From positions 2,586-13,029 of the forward strand of contig DBME01000247.1 of NCBI GenBank assembly GCA_002298155.1: DNA of 10,444 nucleotides, written 5' to 3'. This document shows positions 6,256 through 10,444 of the stretch, piece after piece. How positions within the stretch are numbered: position 1 is the stretch's first letter; every line of letters starts with the position of its first letter. A program made the position numbers and the translations under genes. The stretch is from Holophagaceae bacterium UBA706. GTDB lineage: Bacteria; Acidobacteriota; Holophagae; Holophagales; Holophagaceae. The notes below the pieces were generated by a model. The model worked only from the letters and a program-made list of their open reading frames with translations, was not told the DNA's origin and ran no database searches.

Positions 6256-7710
6256 ATGTCCTTCCTAGGAACCAGGTTCCGTCCCATTCCCCTGCTCCTG
6301 GCCGCCATGCCGATGCTCACCGCCCAGGACACGGACATGGCCGAGCGCCTGTACCGTTCCGGGGAGCGCGCCTATGCCGCCCACAGCTACGTGGAGGCCC
6401 TGGAGACCTGGAACCAGCTGGTCCAGCAGCAGCCCCAGTCGCCCTACGCGGCCCAGGCCCTCCTGGCCCTGGCCCGCCACCAGCTGGACGTGGAGAAGAA
6501 GCCGGACGCGGCCATCCCCCTGCTGGAAAAGCTCAAGACCGACTACCTCAAGACCCCTTACGCCGGCGAGGCCATGCTCCTCCTGGGCAGGCTGCGGGCC
6601 TCCCGGAGCCACACCCCCGCCGAGATCAAGGAGGCCATGGCCGACTTCCACCGCCTGGTGGACCTCTTCCCGGACCATCCCCTCGTGCAGGCGGCTCGCC
6701 TTGAGATCGGCCTCGCCCAGAAGCTCCAGGGCGAATGGGGCCGCGCCCTGCAGTCCTTCACCGAGGCCATGCGCCTCGATCCGGCCTCGCCCATCGCCCG
6801 CAAGGCCCAGCTCCAGGCGGCCGAGACCCTCGACATCATGGGCGACCTCACGGGCTGCCTGCGGATGCTCCAGGACCTGCGCAACCGCTTCCCCCAGACC
6901 CCCGAGGCCGAGGACGCTGCCTGGCGGATCCAGGTGCGGGCCCAGCAGCGCCTCCTGAAGCCTCCCCTCAAGTCCCTGGGCCCCTGGCCCCAGGGCCGGC
7001 AGAAGTGGCTCAAGTCCCCCATCCTCCTGGCCACCGGCCCCGAAGGCGACCTGTACATCTACCAGTCGGACGACGACCGGCCCTACCACCTCAAGGACGG
7101 CGCCCTGGTGCCCGCCGGACCCTCCTCCAAGAACGGCAAGGCCCTCCTGGTGCCCGCCTCCGGCACGGCCTGGGTGGTGAGCGGCAAGTTCGGGCTGGTC
7201 AAGGAGGAGGTTCCCCAGGTGGCCGCCCCACCCGTGCCCTCGCCCTCGGGCGGCATGCTGGACCCCTGGGGCAACGTCTGGATCTGCGATCCCGGCGCCC
7301 CGGCCATCTCCGTGGTGGGAGGGGATGGCGCCGCGCGCGCCGTGCCCGGCGTCCTCGCCCTGGCCCCCCTGCCCACGGGCGGCGCGGTGGCGGCCTCCGA
7401 CGCGTCCCGGACCCTCAAGTGGCTCGACGCCGCCGGCCAGGTGAAGCTTTCCGTGCCCTACGGCAAGGACCTGCCCGCCACCTTCAAGTACATCGTCGCC
7501 CTCACCTCGGATCCCCTGGGCCACGTGGCGGCGCTGGTGGACGGCGACTTCGAGGGCGTCGTCCTGTGGGGGCCCGACGGCGCGGTACTGCGCTCGGCCA
7601 CCTACAAGTCCCTGGGCATCGCGGGCAAGTTCCGGGGCGTGGCCCTGGACCGTTCCGGAGGCCTCATCCTCGCCGACAAATCCAACGATCTCCTGATCAG
7701 GCTGCAATGA
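6256..7710 (+). CDS. Secreted TPR and NHL-type beta-propeller protein
   Basis: A 484-residue exported protein. Residues 1-23 are a signal peptide ending LTA before QD; there is no lipobox cysteine, so it should be soluble in the periplasm or secreted. Residues about 28-235 hold TPR-like helical pairs of the BamD/YbgF style (ERAYAAHSYVEALETWNQLV, MADFHRLVDLFPDHPLVQAA, ALQSFTEAMRLDPASPIARK, CLRMLQDLRNRFPQTPEAED). Residues about 247-484 look like an incomplete NHL/six-bladed propeller, with repeated turns such as GPEGDLYIY, DPWGNVWICD, DPLGHVAALV and a canonical last blade GVALDRSGGLILADKSNDLLIRL. Both modules bind proteins or polymers rather than catalyse. The ATG at 6256 has CGAGG six bases upstream and directly begins the signal peptide; an in-frame TTG at 6205 inside the previous gene would spoil it. 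The next gene starts on this stop codon, so the two are probably made together. Confidence 0.82.
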   Translation: MSFLGTRFRPIPLLLAAMPMLTAQDTDMAERLYRSGERAYAAHSYVEALETWNQLVQQQPQSPYAAQALLALARHQLDVEKKPDAAIPLLEKLKTDYLKTPYAGEAMLLLGRLRASRSHTPAEIKEAMADFHRLVDLFPDHPLVQAARLEIGLAQKLQGEWGRALQSFTEAMRLDPASPIARKAQLQAAETLDIMGDLTGCLRMLQDLRNRFPQTPEAEDAAWRIQVRAQQRLLKPPLKSLGPWPQGRQKWLKSPILLATGPEGDLYIYQSDDDRPYHLKDGALVPAGPSSKNGKALLVPASGTAWVVSGKFGLVKEEVPQVAAPPVPSPSGGMLDPWGNVWICDPGAPAISVVGGDGAARAVPGVLALAPLPTGGAVAASDASRTLKWLDAAGQVKLSVPYGKDLPATFKYIVALTSDPLGHVAALVDGDFEGVVLWGPDGAVLRSATYKSLGIAGKFRGVALDRSGGLILADKSNDLLIRLQ

Positions 7711-9746
7711 TGCGACGCCCCCTCCTCCCCCTCGTCCTCCTCCTGGCGCTCCTGCCCCTGCGCGCCCAGGACCCCGCCCTGCGGGAATCCCTCCAGGCCG
7801 CCAAGGTCCTCTGGGGCACCCAGGGCGACCGGGACGGCGCCGCCGCCAGGCTCGAGGCGATCCTCGCCGCCCTGGAACCCTCCGCCAAGACCCTGGACGA
7901 AGGGTGGACCAAGACCCTCTGCGAGACCTACAACTGGATGGCCGTCCTGGACGACCGCACCGCGGGCAAGAAGGCCCTGGCCGCCAAGCGCCTGGAGAGC
8001 CTCCTGGACCTGGACCCGGACTACGAGATCGACCGCACCATCACCAACCCGCGCCTGCAGACCGCCTTCGACGGCCTGCGCACCTCGAAGTTCTGCCGCA
8101 TCAAGCTGAGCCTCGACCCCGAAGGGGGCACCCTCACCGTGGACGGCAAGGTCAAGCGTTCGGAGCCCGGCTTCCACTACCTGCTGCCCGGACCCCACAC
8201 CGTGGCCTACGCCCGCGCCGGCTTCCAGCCCCAGGACGCGCGCTTCGAACTGGCCGCCAAGGACACCCGGCCCGTGGACCTCAAGCTCGCGCGCACCTCC
8301 TCGGTCATCACCATTTACGCCTCCCCCGTGGGGGCCGAGGTCCTGGTGGACGGCAAGACCCGGGGCGCCACCCGCGGCCAGGTCCCCGTGGACAAGAGCT
8401 TCCTGGCCGACCGCGCCGGGGTGAAGCCCGACCAGCTTTCCGAGGGCTTCCGCATCACGGAGCTGACCCCCGGCAAGCACATCCTCGAAGTGCGCCTGCC
8501 CTGCTACCGGACCCGCCGGATCGAGATCAGCGAGGCCCTCACCACCCCCTTCGCCGACCATGAGCTGGAGCCCGTCAAGCTCGAGGCCTCCCGCGGGACC
8601 CTCACCGTGCAGAGCGCCGCCCCCGGCGGCCAGCTGTTCCTGTCGGGCCTGGACATGGGCCGCGTGCCCGTGCAGGACCTGCAGGTTTGCGCCCAGGCCT
8701 ACGACCTCCAGGTGAAGTACCCCACCGGCAGCTTCACCCAGCACGTGGAGATCCAGGAAGGCAAGCACCTGACCGTCGTCTCGCGCCCCAAGGCGCGCAT
8801 CACCTACGCGGGCTTCGAGGGCACGGACGATTTCGCGGGGCGGGACAGGATCCTGGGGCTGCTCTCCACCCTGGGCAACCGCCTGGGCGAAGTGGCCTTC
8901 CTCACCGCCGCCAAGGGCGAGTCGCCCAAGGACTGCCTGGCCCGCCTGCGGGCCAGCCGTGAGACGGAGCTGACCCTCGTGGCCCGGCCCGTGCCCGGCA
9001 AGCCCATCCACCAGATCGAGCTGGTGCTGGCCACCCTCACCGGCGAGGAGGAACGCGTCACCATCAAGCCTCTGGAGAACGACCCCCTGGGCGCCCTGGT
9101 GGCCCGCATGGACCGCGCCGTGACCCTGGTCGAGCCCTGGGCCGGCATCACGCTGCTGGACCTGGCGGACGGAGCCTACGTGCTCCAGGCCGATGCCGCC
9201 GCCCAGAAGGCGGGGATCAAGCCCGGGAGGAACCTCCTGGAGGCCGGCGGCAAGCCCGTGGCCACCGTCGCGGACTTCCGGAAGGCCCTGGCCGAGGCCA
9301 AGGGCGGGCAGATCACCGTCTCCCAGGGCGAGAACCCGGTCAAGCTCGCCGTGACCCAGATGCCCACGGAGCTCCCCATCAACGCCCAGGACCTCTGCTA
9401 CCCCCTCGTGCTCTCCGACCTGCGCCTGCGCTACCTGGGCGCCCAGGGGGACGAGGCCGCGCTGCTGCGGCTGGGGCAGGCCTTGGCCCTGATGCATTTC
9501 CGCGAGTACGACAAGGCCCTCGAGGTGCTCCGCGACGCCCGCATGGTCAGCGTCCAGGGCGTGAGCCAGGGGACCCTCGACTACTACACCGGCGTCTGTC
9601 TCCTGCGCATGGGCAACGTCTACCTCTCCGAAGCCATCCAGTCCTTCAACCAGGCCTTGAAGTATCCCCAGGCCACGCTGTTCGGGCCTGACGGCCCCTT
9701 GCTCGCACCGTTGGCAAGGCAGGCCCTCCAGGATCTCCAACCCTGA
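7707..9746 (+). CDS. Secreted PEGA-repeat, PDZ and TPR protein
   Basis: A 679-residue exported protein with a clear signal peptide (residues 1-20, ending LRA before QD). After a helical region (22-128) come three PEGA-type beta-sandwich repeats at about 130-199, 200-290 and 293-361; the second is most typical (ITIYASPVGAEVLVDGKTRGATRGQVPV and LTPGKHILEVRLPCYRTRRIEI). Residues 362-475 form an alpha/beta domain I do not recognise. Residues about 478-551 look like a PDZ domain (GAYVLQADAAAQKAGIKPGRNLLEAGGKPV, then a DFRKAL helix). Residues about 582-672 are TPR-like (LRLGQALALMHFREYDKALEVL and SEAIQSFNQALKYP). PEGA repeats are common in surface proteins, and PDZ domains bind peptide ends; no protease triad accompanies this one. 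The start is ATGATG: ATG 7707 overlaps the previous stop by four bases, and ATG 7710 would remove one Met. A weak AGG lies five bases before 7707. Confidence 0.85.
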   Translation: MMRRPLLPLVLLLALLPLRAQDPALRESLQAAKVLWGTQGDRDGAAARLEAILAALEPSAKTLDEGWTKTLCETYNWMAVLDDRTAGKKALAAKRLESLLDLDPDYEIDRTITNPRLQTAFDGLRTSKFCRIKLSLDPEGGTLTVDGKVKRSEPGFHYLLPGPHTVAYARAGFQPQDARFELAAKDTRPVDLKLARTSSVITIYASPVGAEVLVDGKTRGATRGQVPVDKSFLADRAGVKPDQLSEGFRITELTPGKHILEVRLPCYRTRRIEISEALTTPFADHELEPVKLEASRGTLTVQSAAPGGQLFLSGLDMGRVPVQDLQVCAQAYDLQVKYPTGSFTQHVEIQEGKHLTVVSRPKARITYAGFEGTDDFAGRDRILGLLSTLGNRLGEVAFLTAAKGESPKDCLARLRASRETELTLVARPVPGKPIHQIELVLATLTGEEERVTIKPLENDPLGALVARMDRAVTLVEPWAGITLLDLADGAYVLQADAAAQKAGIKPGRNLLEAGGKPVATVADFRKALAEAKGGQITVSQGENPVKLAVTQMPTELPINAQDLCYPLVLSDLRLRYLGAQGDEAALLRLGQALALMHFREYDKALEVLRDARMVSVQGVSQGTLDYYTGVCLLRMGNVYLSEAIQSFNQALKYPQATLFGPDGPLLAPLARQALQDLQP

Positions 9747-9765
9747 CCACCTTGAAAGGTATTCC

Positions 9766-10161
9766 ATGAACTCCATGCGACGACAGGAACGCGGCGAAGG
9801 CAGGATCGGATGCATCCTGACCCTCCTGGTGCTCATCGTGGTGGGCGCCCTGGCCCTCAAGATCGTGCCGGTGCTCTATGCGGACAACGGCCTGGCCAAC
9901 TATGCCGAGGAGCTCTGCTCCCGCGCCGGCGTGCAGGCGGGCCCCGCCCTGGAGCAGCAGCTGCGCGCCAAGGCGGCCGAGCTTGAGATCCCCGAGGCCC
10001 TGGTCAAGGGCGCCATGGTCCTCAGGGTCGAGGGCGACCGCCAGGCGGGCACCTGCCATGTCACGTTGAAGTTCACCCGCAAGATCGATCTCTTTGGCGC
10101 CTACACCCTGCCCATCGAAGTGGACAAGACCATCAGCCGGCCGTACATGGACGTGCGCTAG
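9766..10161 (+). CDS. Small single-pass membrane protein, DUF4845-like layout
   Basis: A 131-residue protein with a basic N-terminus (MRRQERGEGR), one membrane helix at about residues 15-34 (GCILTLLVLIVVGALALK) and a roughly 95-residue domain with a helix-rich first half and beta-strand second half. The order (short basic tail, pilin-like hydrophobic helix followed by K-I-V-P-V-L-Y, then a small soluble domain) resembles the DUF4845 group of small bitopic proteins; homology is not established. Cys16 is not in a proper lipobox, so no lipoprotein is called. The start has GAAAGG six bases upstream; ATG 9775 is a possible alternative. It lies 19 bases after the PEGA gene and 18 bases ahead of the AAA+ gene, so it is likely part of the same operon. 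Confidence 0.75.
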   Translation: MNSMRRQERGEGRIGCILTLLVLIVVGALALKIVPVLYADNGLANYAEELCSRAGVQAGPALEQQLRAKAAELEIPEALVKGAMVLRVEGDRQAGTCHVTLKFTRKIDLFGAYTLPIEVDKTISRPYMDVR

Positions 10162-10179
10162 GGATCGTACCGTGGGGGC

Positions 10180-10444
10180 ATGACGCACCCCGAGGAAAGC
10201 TACCACCTGATGACCGACGGCAGCGAACCCATGGCCACCGTGCTGCGGGAGCTGGCCCAGGTCGCCCCGTCCCGGCTTCCGGTGCTGCTGCTGGGGCCCA
10301 CGGGCTGCGGCAAGGAGGTGGCGGCCCGGGACCTGCACCGCCTCTCGGGGCGGGGGGGACCGCTGGTGGCCGTGAACTGCGCCGCCTTCGCCGAGGGCAC
10401 CCTGGAGTCGGAGCTCTTCGGCCATGTGCGGGGCGCCTTCACCG
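10180..10444 (+). CDS. Sigma-54-dependent transcription activator, AAA+ domain, 3' end outside window
   Basis: The 5' part (88 complete codons) of a sigma-54 interaction domain ATPase, read to the window end without a stop. It shows the Walker A motif GPTGCGKE (residues 39-46), the conserved RDLHRLS helix, VAVNCAAF and [14 protein letters not shown] containing the GAFTGA loop that contacts sigma-54. In this family ATP hydrolysis opens the sigma-54 RNA polymerase complex. Only about 38 residues precede the Walker A motif, so there is no N-terminal receiver, PAS, GAF or FHA sensing domain; any sensing or DNA-binding part must lie beyond the window. The ATG at 10180 follows the previous stop by 18 bases and has a G run directly upstream but no well-spaced ribosome binding site. 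It closes the visible part of the plus-strand block and could control it or a distant sigma-54 regulon. Confidence 0.9.
   Translation, partial: MTHPEESYHLMTDGSEPMATVLRELAQVAPSRLPVLLLGPTGCGKEVAARDLHRLSGRGGPLVAVNCAAFAEGTLESELFGHVRGAFT

Noticed and set aside
2766..6338. A very long open minus-strand frame (over 1100 codons) running in front of the Yip1-like gene and antisense to the HEAT gene
   Set aside because: Its translation is low-complexity, rich in Gly, Gln, Glu, His and Leu, with no domain. It mirrors the G/C-rich third positions of the HEAT gene, which has a coherent solenoid and receiver fold. Only its last 234 codons (2765-2061) are a real gene.
7692..7701. Palindrome CCTGATCAGG at the end of the TPR-propeller gene
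   Set aside because: It lies inside coding sequence, encodes ordinary residues, and has no T run, so it is neither a terminator nor a likely operator.
7602..9860. Long minus-strand frame antisense to the PEGA-PDZ-TPR gene
   Set aside because: Low-complexity translation and full overlap with a well-supported gene that has a signal peptide and recognisable domains.

Overview
This is a GC-rich, tightly packed bacterial window with strong G/C preference at third codon positions. That base composition, the loose association of TPR, PEGA, PDZ, HEAT and roadblock proteins, and a sigma-54 type ATPase would suit Acidobacteriota, perhaps the Holophaga/Geothrix group. This placement is inference from style only; there is no rRNA or marker gene here.

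The layout is two divergent gene blocks facing away from a short control region at about 3446-3527. The left block runs on the minus strand: a secreted protein of unknown function (3445-2765), a Yip1-like multi-pass membrane protein whose start overlaps the previous stop by one base (2765-2061), a small roadblock/LC7 protein (1985-1626), and a concentrative nucleoside transporter of the NupC/CNT family (1584-175). It ends in a clear intrinsic terminator (150-123). The 1-121 stretch to its left is ambiguous: it may hold the last codons of a plus-strand gene or the first codons of a minus-strand gene.

The right block runs on the plus strand with short gaps or overlaps: a large HEAT-repeat protein with a degenerate response-regulator receiver domain at its C-terminus (3528-6215), a secreted TPR plus NHL-type propeller protein (6256-7710), a secreted PEGA-PEGA-PEGA-PDZ-TPR protein that starts on the stop codon of its neighbour (7707-9746), a small single-pass membrane protein (9766-10161), and the 5' part of a sigma-54-type AAA+ activator gene (10180 to the window end). 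No terminator is visible inside this block, so it probably continues as one transcription unit.

The plus-strand block reads as a set of scaffold proteins (solenoids, propeller, carbohydrate-type PEGA folds, PDZ) in the cell envelope plus cytoplasmic regulatory parts (pseudo-receiver, AAA+ ATPase). No enzyme that would name a pathway is present. It is the best candidate here for an undescribed system, but its function cannot be read from the sequence alone. No CRISPR array, insertion sequence, tRNA, rRNA or phage gene was seen.
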